Shown piece by piece: positions 9,032-18,026 of a stretch of DNA of 64,000 bases (its first letter is position 1; every line of letters starts with the position of its first letter). The notes beneath the pieces were generated by a model that was not told where the DNA came from, ran no database searches, and saw only the letters and a program-made list of their open reading frames with translations. Origin of the DNA: Bacteriovoracaceae bacterium UBA6200 (lineage in GTDB: Bacteria; Bdellovibrionota; Bacteriovoracia; Bacteriovoracales; Bacteriovoracaceae); assembly GCA_002422605.1 (NCBI GenBank), contig DISW01000012.1, positions 62,001-126,000 of the forward strand. Direction: 5' to 3'. A program made the translations under genes and the position numbers.

Positions 9032-10279
9032 TTAAATTTTTCCTGGCATCCAGGTCAAACCTAAGCCTACCCCACTGTTAGTTTGTTCGATTTTTACTTT
9101 GTCTGAGCCGGAACTGGCGTCAATTTCGCTCAGGTATTGTTCATGAAGTGCATAAGCACTTAACCATAGCTCTCGGGTAAATAAGTAACTAAGCCCTGGT
9201 CTTAATACATAAGATGGGCCAGCGGATAAAGTTCCTATCTGCAAGCTTGCATTCATTTCAATTGCCCATCTTTCAGCAAATTGTTTTCTAAATAAATATC
9301 TTCCGGTAATGAAATTTTGATCGTAGTCAGTTTTAAGCTCGGTACCAAAGTCCATCTCGAAATTATTCAAGAACTGGTAACCAAGATAAACCGTCTGAAG
9401 GATTGAAGGATCTTTACCAAAGGCCATTCCAAACTCTAGCCCTATTTTTTTATTTCCTAAAGTCTGATCATCATTTTCAAAAGTAGCGCCTCGTAAGTAT
9501 AGATTTAAAGATCTTCTTCGTTCCCAGAATTTGGGAAAGTATTCGGCATTGAACTCAACTATTTGACCCGTGAATGTTTCATCACTCTTGAAAGTTGGAG
9601 CATCAAAAGTAAATTTTGACTGGGCCTGAAACAAAGCGAGTGATAAAAGAAAATTTTCAGTTTGTTTGAACTCATCGAGAGCTGGACGTAATTTAATTTC
9701 AAATTTTTCTTTATTTACCGTTGAGGACTGACCGGCTTTCTTCTGAAAGACTCTCCATGAGAGGAATTTAGGGATTTTCTTTAGCTTAACCACATGACTT
9801 CCACCACGTACAATCATGACACGGGAAGGAGTTGGTGATTTTTTAAAGTAAAGTTCTAAATGATAAGTGGCTTCTGGATCTGGTTCTTCCCAGGTAAATT
9901 CAATTTTTGTCTGGCCATTTTTATACGTCACTAGTTTCCCATTTTCCGGGGATTTCATTAGTATTAAATTCTGTTCAGCGGTTTCCGGCTGTTTAAATCT
10001 TACAGCGGTATACCCTGAAAAAGGAGTCCATCTTCTCTTTCCTTGGGCCCGATAGCGCCAGAAATAGATTCCTGGTTCTTCAACAACGAGTTTATAGCTA
10101 GCCTCATTTACAATCTGTCTGATGATGACGTTATCTTTTTCCTCGTGAGAGATTTCTATCTGATAAACAGAAGAAGGTTCTTCACTCCAACTAATCATGT
10201 GACGGTAGCGAGGAGCTGCCTCCGCATGATAAATTGAAAAGAAAAGGATTAACCCAAAAAGCAAATTCGTTATTTTCAT
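9032..10279 (-). CDS. Secreted protein with fibronectin-like N-terminus and probable outer-membrane beta-barrel
   Basis: This 415-residue protein is not a recognised named family. A signal peptide (MKITNLLFGLILFFSIYHAEA) is followed by about 190 residues with repeated W-x-Y/L-E and YFWRYRA patterns typical of fibronectin type III-like sandwiches. The C-terminal 210 residues show alternating hydrophobic strands ending with aromatic or polar residues (SLNLYLRGATF, TVYLGYQFLNNFEMDFG, LWLSAYALHEQYL, GVGLGLTWMPGKI), as expected for an outer-membrane barrel. It is upstream of the Ig-like lipoprotein, in line with a surface pair in which the barrel anchors or exports the lipoprotein. That pairing is inference. 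Confidence 0.55.
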   Translation of the reverse strand: MKITNLLFGLILFFSIYHAEAAPRYRHMISWSEEPSSVYQIEISHEEKDNVIIRQIVNEASYKLVVEEPGIYFWRYRAQGKRRWTPFSGYTAVRFKQPETAEQNLILMKSPENGKLVTYKNGQTKIEFTWEEPDPEATYHLELYFKKSPTPSRVMIVRGGSHVVKLKKIPKFLSWRVFQKKAGQSSTVNKEKFEIKLRPALDEFKQTENFLLSLALFQAQSKFTFDAPTFKSDETFTGQIVEFNAEYFPKFWERRRSLNLYLRGATFENDDQTLGNKKIGLEFGMAFGKDPSILQTVYLGYQFLNNFEMDFGTELKTDYDQNFITGRYLFRKQFAERWAIEMNASLQIGTLSAGPSYVLRPGLSYLFTRELWLSAYALHEQYLSEIDASSGSDKVKIEQTNSGVGLGLTWMPGKI

Positions 10280-10362
10280 GACAACCTCAATATATCAAGT
10301 ATGGCATGAAGTTGATTTTGCACAAGAATGACAGATTTTTCTTGGAGTGATTTGATCGGTTT

Positions 10363-13300
10363 CTATTGATAGCCTAGGATTAATACCTGGAGTTTTCGGT
10401 CCTGCCAATCCTCGCCTGCTAATGGGTCACTCTCTCCTCCAGCTGGCGTTCGATAGACCACTTTAATAGTATGAGCTCCAGCGGCCAATTGGGCGAAATG
10501 AGTTTGAGTTGGTCCCCAATAGACGGCACTAGGATAAGCTGGATCGGCAGTCATTACTCCAGCAATAGTTGTTGTAACGAGAACATTATCAATATTGATC
10601 CCGGTAACGATATGCTTTGAACCCGCCGTGCCCGCTTCTCCAGGAGGCATAGTAATGGAATAATTAATTTGAACGGTAGCAGGATCTGTTAAAGTTAAAT
10701 TGATAACGAGTTCACAAAATTGATCTAGAGTACCGAGAGTATTAGCGCTACTTAAAGTACAGGCACCTACTCCTTTCCCACCAGCATTGAACAATCTCGT
10801 CTTAATTGACTTCCCTGCGATCTCTCCTGCAACTTCCAGTTTAGATGTCGGATTACTCGCTCCGACCCCAACATTCCCATCCGCATTGATTTTAATCCCT
10901 TCATTGCCACCATCGCCAGAAAGCCAGTGAGAGCCGAGTTGAAGATTTTGCGCAGCTTGATGGCTTCCTAAATTATCTGAAGCACCACTAATTCCACCGG
11001 CAACCATTTCTGTGACTACGAAATAAGTGTTGTAGTTGGGAGTAACTTGTCCATTGCCTAAATTGTCATCAAAAATTCTGACATAGACTGTAGTATCAGC
11101 GGAAGGAGTATAAAATTCCAAAAGGCCAGAATGAAAACCATAAGAGCCGTTTGAATCAGGCTCATCAGTATAAGCACCATGTCCAAAATTTGTAGTTCCA
11201 TTATAAAAAGTATACCCAAGGTAACCATTACCATCGCCAAGATGAGTATTAAGACTGGCCTCTAGTCGATAGGTATGGCCGGCCTTGAGATTTATTCCGT
11301 TGCCACTCGCCGTCAGTCCTCCATTACCACTATATACTGTATTGAAGTTAACAATAGTTCCGCTATCCACCGTCTGGTAAGCTGTCATCGTTTTTTTCAT
11401 GAAAGCAGCGGGTGAACCTGAGGCCGTAGTTTGAATAGTACCATCAGGGAATTTAAAGCCTCCGACGTTTGAAGCAACTAGGCCCTCAACTGACAGATTC
11501 CCAACAGCATCAAACATGAATTTTGTCGTTCCCGAAGAATCTTTCCCTATAAAGATAGAAGCTATTGGATCACCACTTTGAGCATGCCATGTGTGTCCGG
11601 CAGGACCCGTGAACATCTTTGCTCCTGAGGTACTAGCGATTCCTTTTTCCATATCAAAAGTCAGATCCCCCCCAGTTATTTGCAATTTACTTACAGGAGC
11701 ATTAGTTCCGATTCCAACATTACCATTATTGTAATAAATGGCCGTCCCGTTCTTACTCCATTTCCCAGCATCAGAAATCTGTGCCTGAAGCTTTCCGAGA
11801 GCTCCTAGAAGTGTATCCGTAAAAAGGATTGGTGCAACCGCACCTACGAGATACCCATCAAGAAAAGTTCCAAGAACTTTATCTTCCGTAAAATACTTAT
11901 TCGTTCCTTCAGGGATCACTGATGTCGTTAAAGTTCCTAGAGTCTTATCTCCTCGGATGTATTGGGTATTGTCCCCTGTTGGGATCAATGGCTCTTTACT
12001 TGAAAGATCTGCCGAAAGCCCGCTTACCTTAGATTGCGGAATATCACCATCACTTAGATTAAGTTTTGAATACTCGATGCTTGAGTCTGCTGGAGTCGTT
12101 GTCGCCCATGAAAGATTTCCTGCACCGTCAGTTACCAGAGTTTGACCAACAGTCCCTTTTTCTGGAGGCAGTATAAAAAGTAAATCCTCAGAGGCAGCGG
12201 GATTTCCTTTTAGCTCACTATGAAATGTTCCACTCTTAACTTTTAATGAACCAATGAGGGAGATATCGCCATTCACGCTAAGTCTTGAATCAGGAATTGA
12301 TGTTCCAAGTCCAATATTACCTTCGGTGTAATAAAGATCAGTTCCATTTTCACCCCAGAAAGATTCTCCTCCACCAGCGACAGGGGCAGCACTCCCTCCT
12401 GCATTTTTAGCAATCACGGTCCAACTCATTGTATGGGTATCCATATTTACGGACCCGGAAGTTTCACCATAAATACTTCTAAATGTATGAGTCCCGACGG
12501 CCAGATCTTTAACACAAGAGGCACTGGAATACAGATTTCCGATGTCATTGAATGACCTATCTTGACCACAAGCTGCTCCATTAAGCTGCAGAGTCACCAT
12601 GGGATAATTAGCACCCTTCATGTAACTCGTAAAAATAACAACAGCTGGCTGATCTATCGTTATCGTTTTGCTCAAAGTCACTGTTCCACTAATCGTTCCT
12701 GAATCCAGAACAACTGTTCCACCGTAGAGGTCAATCCATTTCGTATTATTAAAATACTGTAAGGTGTTGGTTGAATTATTATAAATCATTAGACCTGGTG
12801 TAGGGGTAAGGATCCCGTCTCTTTGAGCAGTCGTCATTCTTGGAGGCAAAAATCCTTTAGTCGTTGATTGTAAATCCAAAATAGCTTTGGAATCAGCGGC
12901 CACACCACCAATAGCTACGGAGCCTAAATTAAAGAAAATCCCTCCAGCAAACTCACCCCAATGTCTATTTCCACAATAAAATGCACCAAGCCCATTGGTA
13001 AGAAGTATTTGATCGGCACTACAGCTTGTGGATATTCCTTTTAAATTTGTATCTAAAATACCTTCTGTCTTAACACTAATAGTAGTTCCAGAAGTGATCA
13101 GGCTTGTTCCATCGGCCACAAGAAAAGTATCCACATCCGCCACACATGAAAAAGTAGTGCCAAAGGATTTTAGAACTTGTCCTGCTCCACAACTAGGCAG
13201 AGCAACTTTGGCAAATGCCTGAACTGTTGGATCTGTCTCAACCGAAGGAACGAGTTTTCCAGTTCCATCGAGCTGGGGAATTTTCCCTGCACCAGTTCCA

Positions 13301-15123
13301 ACATCAACATTAACCGTTCCTGTATCAGTTATCGTAGCAGCGACTAAACCGGTACCCGTTGTTATTGATTGAACTCCACTCCCAGCGACACCCAACGCTT
13401 TCCAGGAAGTTCCATCATGGAAATCAATTCGGTTAGTTGTTGTATTATAGATTTGCATTCCTGAAGGGGAGGCGATCAAATCCCTCTGTCCTTCAGTCAT
13501 GCGTGGAATAAGAATCCCTGAACTCGTCGATTGAATATCTAGCACTCCCACAGGAGCATTGGTGCCGATTCCAACTTTTGAAAAGCTTGCGCCCCCTGAG
13601 AACTCTGAGAAAGTAGTTGTCATGGCCCCACGATCTGTAACTGTTTGGAGATCATCTTCTTCCAAAGTTAAATAATCAGGAGTCCAGCTCTCCCAATAGA
13701 AGCCATTCGAGCGAAGTAAATTTCCTGAATTGCCAGGATCCAGAAAACTAATCACTCCCGTAACGTTGTCATAATCCAGCGGACTGGTAACTGAAAGAGC
13801 ACTTCGCGCTCTTTCATCAGTAAAATACAAGTTAGTACTCTCCGGCACCTTCGATGTGTTTAAAGGGATCCAGCTCCGGGAACCATCCCAATAGTCACCG
13901 GCCACACCGCCAATGATCTTGTCCTGTTTCGTAGAAAGAGTAAGAGCAAAATCTTTAATCTTCGATTGCTCAATATCTGCAAGAGCTGCAATATCTGCAT
14001 TAGTAATAGTGCCGTCTAAAATTTTATCTGAAGTCACGACTCCAGTTTCAATCGTCGCATTCGCAACTGTTCCAGAAAGATCTCCTCCCACCGCACTTGA
14101 ATCAGCTGCTGCCGGGGCCGCCCAGGATAAGTTACCGTTTCCATCGGTCACGAGTGCCTGGCCTGCAGTTCCTTTCGCCGGCGGAAGTATAAATACTAAG
14201 TCTTCAACGGTGGCACTGTTCGCTTTAAGTTCTACTTGAAAAGCATTGGGATTAAATTTCACTGATCCAGTGACTGTTGGGTCGATGGCTTCAATTGCGG
14301 AATCAACATACTCTTTTGTTGTGGCTTCTAAAGCCGAAGCCGGATCACCTGAAAGAACAAGAGGTCCACTGAGGGTTCCGCCTGTAAGGGGAAGTTTAGT
14401 TACATCCTCAGTTATATCATCTACACAGCTCCAGAAAACAGGTCCTGGATTCATCTGAAGTTTTTGATGCGATAAACATTGCTCCACATCCGAGAATGCC
14501 ATCGCTCCTATGAGGGCCCTCGCTGCTCCACCGTCTAAGCTAGACAAGTTCCCCGAAGAATCATTTACGACAATTTGGTCTGCTACTCCTGTAGCAAGCT
14601 TTGAACGAGGAATATTTCCCTGAAGCATTTCTTCTGTAACACTTCCAGCAGAAATGGCCGTATTGAGAGTTTTAGGGGCCCACTGACTTCCATTCCATGC
14701 TAAGACTTGTCCATCTGCTGCACTCATCTGCGCCAATTGTTTACTCATCTGAGATACAAAAGAAAAAGGAATGGAATGAATCGATTGAAATGGATATTTT
14801 TTATTTTCCCCATTGGTATTATCAACGACTCGAATGATGACCGTGTTGCCGTCTGGAATGTTTGACATAATATTAGTCAAGTTACAGTCCGGAAAGTTGA
14901 GCATGACATGGAAAAGGCCATGAGTAAGTTCAACATTACTTAGTGTTTGAGTGCAAAGAATCACATTCGTATTATTTGAGTAGGCAAGATCGAAGGAGAG
15001 ATGAACTTTTCCTGAAACGGGAGAACCATTGGTATTAACTAACCGGCCACTATAACTTAAAGAGCCCACGGCGTGGGCGAAAGGTGACATTAATAGAATG
15101 AAAATGAGAATGAAAAACCTCAT
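10363..15123 (-). CDS. MAT3: MAT-type fibre protein with several beta-sandwich tip domains
   Basis: A 1586-residue secreted fibre: signal peptide MRFFILIFILLMSPFAHA, anchor domain beginning SLSYSGRLVNTNGSPVSG, and Cys-pair module CLSHQKLQMNPGPVFWSC. Three non-shaft domains stand out. One is near residues 800-908 (from VVLDSGTISGTVTL). A C1q/TNF-like jelly roll is near 1240-1375, with KAGHTYRLEASLNTHLGDG and TTVYVRIFDDN. The C-terminal tip is near 1448-1586, beginning GKGVGACTLSSANT and ending KLQVLILGYQ, and was not recognised. No S74 or collar domain is present, so trimerisation must come from the shaft or the tip. It starts at ATG 15123 with AGAAGG directly before it. Confidence 0.85.
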   Translation of the reverse strand: MRFFILIFILLMSPFAHAVGSLSYSGRLVNTNGSPVSGKVHLSFDLAYSNNTNVILCTQTLSNVELTHGLFHVMLNFPDCNLTNIMSNIPDGNTVIIRVVDNTNGENKKYPFQSIHSIPFSFVSQMSKQLAQMSAADGQVLAWNGSQWAPKTLNTAISAGSVTEEMLQGNIPRSKLATGVADQIVVNDSSGNLSSLDGGAARALIGAMAFSDVEQCLSHQKLQMNPGPVFWSCVDDITEDVTKLPLTGGTLSGPLVLSGDPASALEATTKEYVDSAIEAIDPTVTGSVKFNPNAFQVELKANSATVEDLVFILPPAKGTAGQALVTDGNGNLSWAAPAAADSSAVGGDLSGTVANATIETGVVTSDKILDGTITNADIAALADIEQSKIKDFALTLSTKQDKIIGGVAGDYWDGSRSWIPLNTSKVPESTNLYFTDERARSALSVTSPLDYDNVTGVISFLDPGNSGNLLRSNGFYWESWTPDYLTLEEDDLQTVTDRGAMTTTFSEFSGGASFSKVGIGTNAPVGVLDIQSTSSGILIPRMTEGQRDLIASPSGMQIYNTTTNRIDFHDGTSWKALGVAGSGVQSITTGTGLVAATITDTGTVNVDVGTGAGKIPQLDGTGKLVPSVETDPTVQAFAKVALPSCGAGQVLKSFGTTFSCVADVDTFLVADGTSLITSGTTISVKTEGILDTNLKGISTSCSADQILLTNGLGAFYCGNRHWGEFAGGIFFNLGSVAIGGVAADSKAILDLQSTTKGFLPPRMTTAQRDGILTPTPGLMIYNNSTNTLQYFNNTKWIDLYGGTVVLDSGTISGTVTLSKTITIDQPAVVIFTSYMKGANYPMVTLQLNGAACGQDRSFNDIGNLYSSASCVKDLAVGTHTFRSIYGETSGSVNMDTHTMSWTVIAKNAGGSAAPVAGGGESFWGENGTDLYYTEGNIGLGTSIPDSRLSVNGDISLIGSLKVKSGTFHSELKGNPAASEDLLFILPPEKGTVGQTLVTDGAGNLSWATTTPADSSIEYSKLNLSDGDIPQSKVSGLSADLSSKEPLIPTGDNTQYIRGDKTLGTLTTSVIPEGTNKYFTEDKVLGTFLDGYLVGAVAPILFTDTLLGALGKLQAQISDAGKWSKNGTAIYYNNGNVGIGTNAPVSKLQITGGDLTFDMEKGIASTSGAKMFTGPAGHTWHAQSGDPIASIFIGKDSSGTTKFMFDAVGNLSVEGLVASNVGGFKFPDGTIQTTASGSPAAFMKKTMTAYQTVDSGTIVNFNTVYSGNGGLTASGNGINLKAGHTYRLEASLNTHLGDGNGYLGYTFYNGTTNFGHGAYTDEPDSNGSYGFHSGLLEFYTPSADTTVYVRIFDDNLGNGQVTPNYNTYFVVTEMVAGGISGASDNLGSHQAAQNLQLGSHWLSGDGGNEGIKINADGNVGVGASNPTSKLEVAGEIAGKSIKTRLFNAGGKGVGACTLSSANTLGTLDQFCELVINLTLTDPATVQINYSITMPPGEAGTAGSKHIVTGINIDNVLVTTTIAGVMTADPAYPSAVYWGPTQTHFAQLAAGAHTIKVVYRTPAGGESDPLAGEDWQDRKLQVLILGYQ

Positions 15124-15275
15124 CCTTCTATTCTAAAGTGAACATATAGGGGATTTTCATTTTGTTAAGCCCAGTAATGAAGAAAGTGATAACTAGCTAA
15201 TATCGCTAGACACAAATTAACTACAGAACTAGAAAGGAGGGAAATCTTTTCCTTGTTTTGCTCAAAAAATTGGCT

Positions 15276-16532
15276 TCAAGGCATGACATTATCTCGAGGC
15301 ATATCCATTAGATCCGTTCCCATCTTATCAAAATACAGATCGTACTGACGGTTATAAGCTTCCACCACTTCCGGAATTCTTATGTAATAAAAATTCTCAA
15401 AGTTCTTTGTAAAAGCCGATGTGGTTAAATTCCCTGCTCCACTAAACACTGCGCCAGTGTTATTGAATGTAAAAATTAAAAATTTATTATGCTGAAGCTG
15501 ATAAATATTCTGGTTAGTTTCTAGAAACTTCGTTTCCATCCCTCGGTTGATCAAGGTATTGAAAATTTCAAAAGCTTCATATTTTGTATTCCGTCCAACA
15601 TTCTTCTTTAATTTTTCTGACCAGTAGATATCGTCATCGAGAATAAATTTAACTTTTTTACCCGCCTGAACTTCACGAGCGATAAGCTTTGTTAAAGCTC
15701 CACTAAAACGATGTGAGATACCTTCAATAAGAGTTGCTTGTCGGGCCGATTCCGTAACCTGTTCCAACGCTTTCTTACCATCAATAGGAGAGAAGAAAAC
15801 CGTAATATCGCTTTCAGGCTGGGCCTTAATTTTTTCCCGGCATGTATTTAAGTTTTTAGTGAAGTTTGCCTTAGTATCCCCTGCTTCAACCATGGCCTCT
15901 ACTACGCATTTATGGGCCTGAGAAAAATAAGACTTAGAAGAAGTGGTGATGAAGTTCCAATTTTCGTGATTAATACTTGTTCCAGTAGTTAAGTTTCCCG
16001 ATGAGAAAACAACTTTTGAAACTTTTGCATCATTTGGGTTCACCATCAAAATTTTGTTATGTGCGTACCCAAGCCCTCCAGTGTTTCCACGGTAAACCAG
16101 ATTCACTTGGCCACATTTCTTCAAATTCTCTGCCTGCTTATTTTCTTTGCCATCCAAAATCATCGTAAGCTTCACTCCATTATTCAAGGCAGAGCAAAAA
16201 GCCTTGGCCACAGAAGTGTTTCTGAAACTTAGGTAGGCCACATAAAGTTCACGGGTATCTGAATTTGTAATCCATTCAATCAAACGATAATGCGGAGAAT
16301 TTTTACGAGAAACTGATAGTTCCTCATCGGCATTCTTGCAATAAACTCCCTGAGGCTTGGCATCCAGGTTCTGACCCGAATGACTAATCATCGGCCTGTC
16401 ATAACTATAAGTGCGACAAGACGGATTAGTAAAAAGGACTTCGTATACAAAAGGGGAATAGTCAGAAATTTTGACTGCCCAAGAAGTGCTGGAAAAAACT
16501 AAAAGAAGGAGTAATGTTATTTTGTGTTTCAT
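15276..16532 (-). CDS. Exported phospholipase D-like (PLD superfamily) protein
   Basis: A 418-residue protein with signal peptide MKHKITLLLLLVFSSTSWA. It has two PLD-type half-sites: HNKILMV with FSSGNLTTG downstream (about residues 157-183), and HNKFLIF with FSGAGNLTTSAF (about 350-372). These supply the His and Lys pairs that form the active site in PLD enzymes. The usual Asp of HxKxxxxD is not in its standard place in either copy, so the repeats are divergent. Family members are phosphodiesterases: nucleases, phospholipases or lipid synthases. Export favours attack on extracellular or prey DNA or lipids, but substrate is not readable. It lies 152 bases upstream of MAT3 on the same strand. 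Confidence 0.8.
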   Translation of the reverse strand: MKHKITLLLLLVFSSTSWAVKISDYSPFVYEVLFTNPSCRTYSYDRPMISHSGQNLDAKPQGVYCKNADEELSVSRKNSPHYRLIEWITNSDTRELYVAYLSFRNTSVAKAFCSALNNGVKLTMILDGKENKQAENLKKCGQVNLVYRGNTGGLGYAHNKILMVNPNDAKVSKVVFSSGNLTTGTSINHENWNFITTSSKSYFSQAHKCVVEAMVEAGDTKANFTKNLNTCREKIKAQPESDITVFFSPIDGKKALEQVTESARQATLIEGISHRFSGALTKLIAREVQAGKKVKFILDDDIYWSEKLKKNVGRNTKYEAFEIFNTLINRGMETKFLETNQNIYQLQHNKFLIFTFNNTGAVFSGAGNLTTSAFTKNFENFYYIRIPEVVEAYNRQYDLYFDKMGTDLMDMPRDNVMP

Positions 16533-16588
16533 AGAAGCGGTTTTATGTAATTACTTCAAGAATGAAAACACGAGAACCAGCATGCTAT

Positions 16589-16607
16589 CTATCTAATCTC
16601 GAGATAG
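16589..16607. promoter_or_regulatory. Short inverted repeat upstream of the YjbQ gene
   Basis: CTATCT 16589-16594 and AGATAG 16602-16607 are separated by seven bases that include CTCGAG. The site lies 17 bases before the YjbQ start codon and 57 bases beyond the divergent PLD gene start. A regulator site is possible but arms of six bases can arise by chance. Confidence 0.25.
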
Positions 16608-16623
16608 TTAAACAGAGGATGAT

Positions 16624-17037
16624 GTGACACAACAATTCCAGCTAACACTTCCGGTCTTCCCCAAGGGATTTCACATCATTACCGCAGATGTCCTAAGGAT
16701 TATCGGCCCTCACCTCCCCTCTCAAGGCCTGCTCCATATATTTATCCTCCATACTTCGGCAGCCTTGGCGATCAACGAAAATGCTGACTCGACCGTTCGA
16801 CACGATATGGACAAGGGCTTTGATGTCCTGGCACCCGAGAATCAGAAATTCTACCAACATACTGTGGAAGGGCCGGACGATATGCCTGCTCACATAAAAT
16901 CGATAATTGCCGGCAGTTCTGTCTCGATTCCTATTAGTAATGGGAAACTAAATCTAGGCACTTGGCAGGGGATATATTTGTGTGAATTTCGAGAGCAGGC
17001 CACTCCTCGAAAGTTAGTGATGACGATATTAAGCTAG
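16624..17037 (+). CDS. yjbQ: YjbQ/UPF0047 family protein
   Basis: A 137-residue cytoplasmic protein, the usual size for the family. Diagnostic motifs are HTSAALAINENAD near residue 43, the D-M-D run after it, EGPDDMPAHIKSII near residue 81, and GTWQGIYLCEFRE near the C-terminus. Conserved His and Glu residues in these motifs form the putative metal site. Members have been linked to thiamin phosphate synthesis in E. coli complementation, but the physiological role is uncertain. The start is GTG 16624: the in-frame upstream ATGs run into TGA, and AGAGG lies six bases upstream. The Dus gene follows 20 bases later, so they form a two-gene operon. Confidence 0.9.
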   Translation: MTQQFQLTLPVFPKGFHIITADVLRIIGPHLPSQGLLHIFILHTSAALAINENADSTVRHDMDKGFDVLAPENQKFYQHTVEGPDDMPAHIKSIIAGSSVSIPISNGKLNLGTWQGIYLCEFREQATPRKLVMTILS

Positions 17038-17057
17038 TCTGTTAAATCATCTATCTT

Positions 17058-18026
17058 ATGAAAAAACTCGCTCCCATCCCCTCTGGATCGCTTTTTTTTG
17101 CTCCTATGGAGGGCATTACTGATGAGACCTATCGAAAGGTCATTCAGAATAATTATCCTGAATGGGATTATCTTGCGACGGACTTTTTAAGAGTTCCCTC
17201 GGCCGGTCGTTATCCCAATAAACATTTGGTCAGACATTTCGGTAAAGAGTTGTACGAGCTTTCTGAGATCCAAGCTAAAACCATGTTTCAGATTCTTACT
17301 TCTCATCGTGCCTTCACAGGCGAGATGGTAAAACAAATTCAAGACCTGCAGTTTCCCTGGCTGGATATGAACATTGGATGCCCTTCTCCGACTGTTTGTA
17401 AAAATCAAGGGGGCTCTTATCTTCTCACAGACCTCCTTTCACTACGTGACTTAGTCAGATCGATTCGCCAAGGTTATACGGGCCGATTTACTGCAAAAAT
17501 CCGTATTGGCTATTCTGATACTAAAAATTTTGATGACTCTATTAAAATGCTGAATGATGAAGGTGTCGAACTCATCACTGTTCACGGCCGAACTCGCGAT
17601 GACATGTACAAAGCTCCTGCACGTTGGGAATTTATCGAGCGTGCCGTGAAGCTCTCTCAAGTTCCTATCATTGGTAATGGCGATGTCTGGAGTACTTCAG
17701 ACATTGACCGCATGATCAAAGAAACTGGTTGTCATGGAGTGATGGTTGCCAGAGGTGCTCTCAAAGCTCCTTGGATGGCGCAGGATTACCGTTTAGGTCA
17801 CTTTCATCCAACGAAGAAAGAAACCACTACTAAAATCAAACAATTCTTCACTGATTATCGATCACTTCTTGAAGCCGAAAACATTTCAGTTCGAGGGCTT
17901 TTAAAGCAAAGTAAGTCTGTTTCAAGATTTATGTTAGATGGGATTGAAGGTTGTGAGATGGTAAAAAGGCAGTTGATGCTTTCTCAGACGGTGCCGGAGT
18001 TTTATTCGTTGGTTGAAAATCTCTAA
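17058..18026 (+). CDS. dus: tRNA-dihydrouridine synthase (Dus family, DusC-like)
   Basis: A 322-residue FMN enzyme that reduces specific uridines in tRNA to dihydrouridine. Visible features are the N-terminal FAPMEGITD FMN-binding strand, MNIGCPSPTVCKNQGGS near residue 107 with the catalytic Cys, AKIRIGY, VHGRTRDDMYKAP near 175, and the GNGDV and ARGAL flavin-phosphate loops. The APMEG and DFLRV wording is closest to the DusC branch. The stop codon TAA ends at 18026, and the convergent MAT4 gene ends at 18027, so no untranslated spacer exists and neither gene can have a separate terminator there. Confidence 0.92.
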   Translation: MKKLAPIPSGSLFFAPMEGITDETYRKVIQNNYPEWDYLATDFLRVPSAGRYPNKHLVRHFGKELYELSEIQAKTMFQILTSHRAFTGEMVKQIQDLQFPWLDMNIGCPSPTVCKNQGGSYLLTDLLSLRDLVRSIRQGYTGRFTAKIRIGYSDTKNFDDSIKMLNDEGVELITVHGRTRDDMYKAPARWEFIERAVKLSQVPIIGNGDVWSTSDIDRMIKETGCHGVMVARGALKAPWMAQDYRLGHFHPTKKETTTKIKQFFTDYRSLLEAENISVRGLLKQSKSVSRFMLDGIEGCEMVKRQLMLSQTVPEFYSLVENL

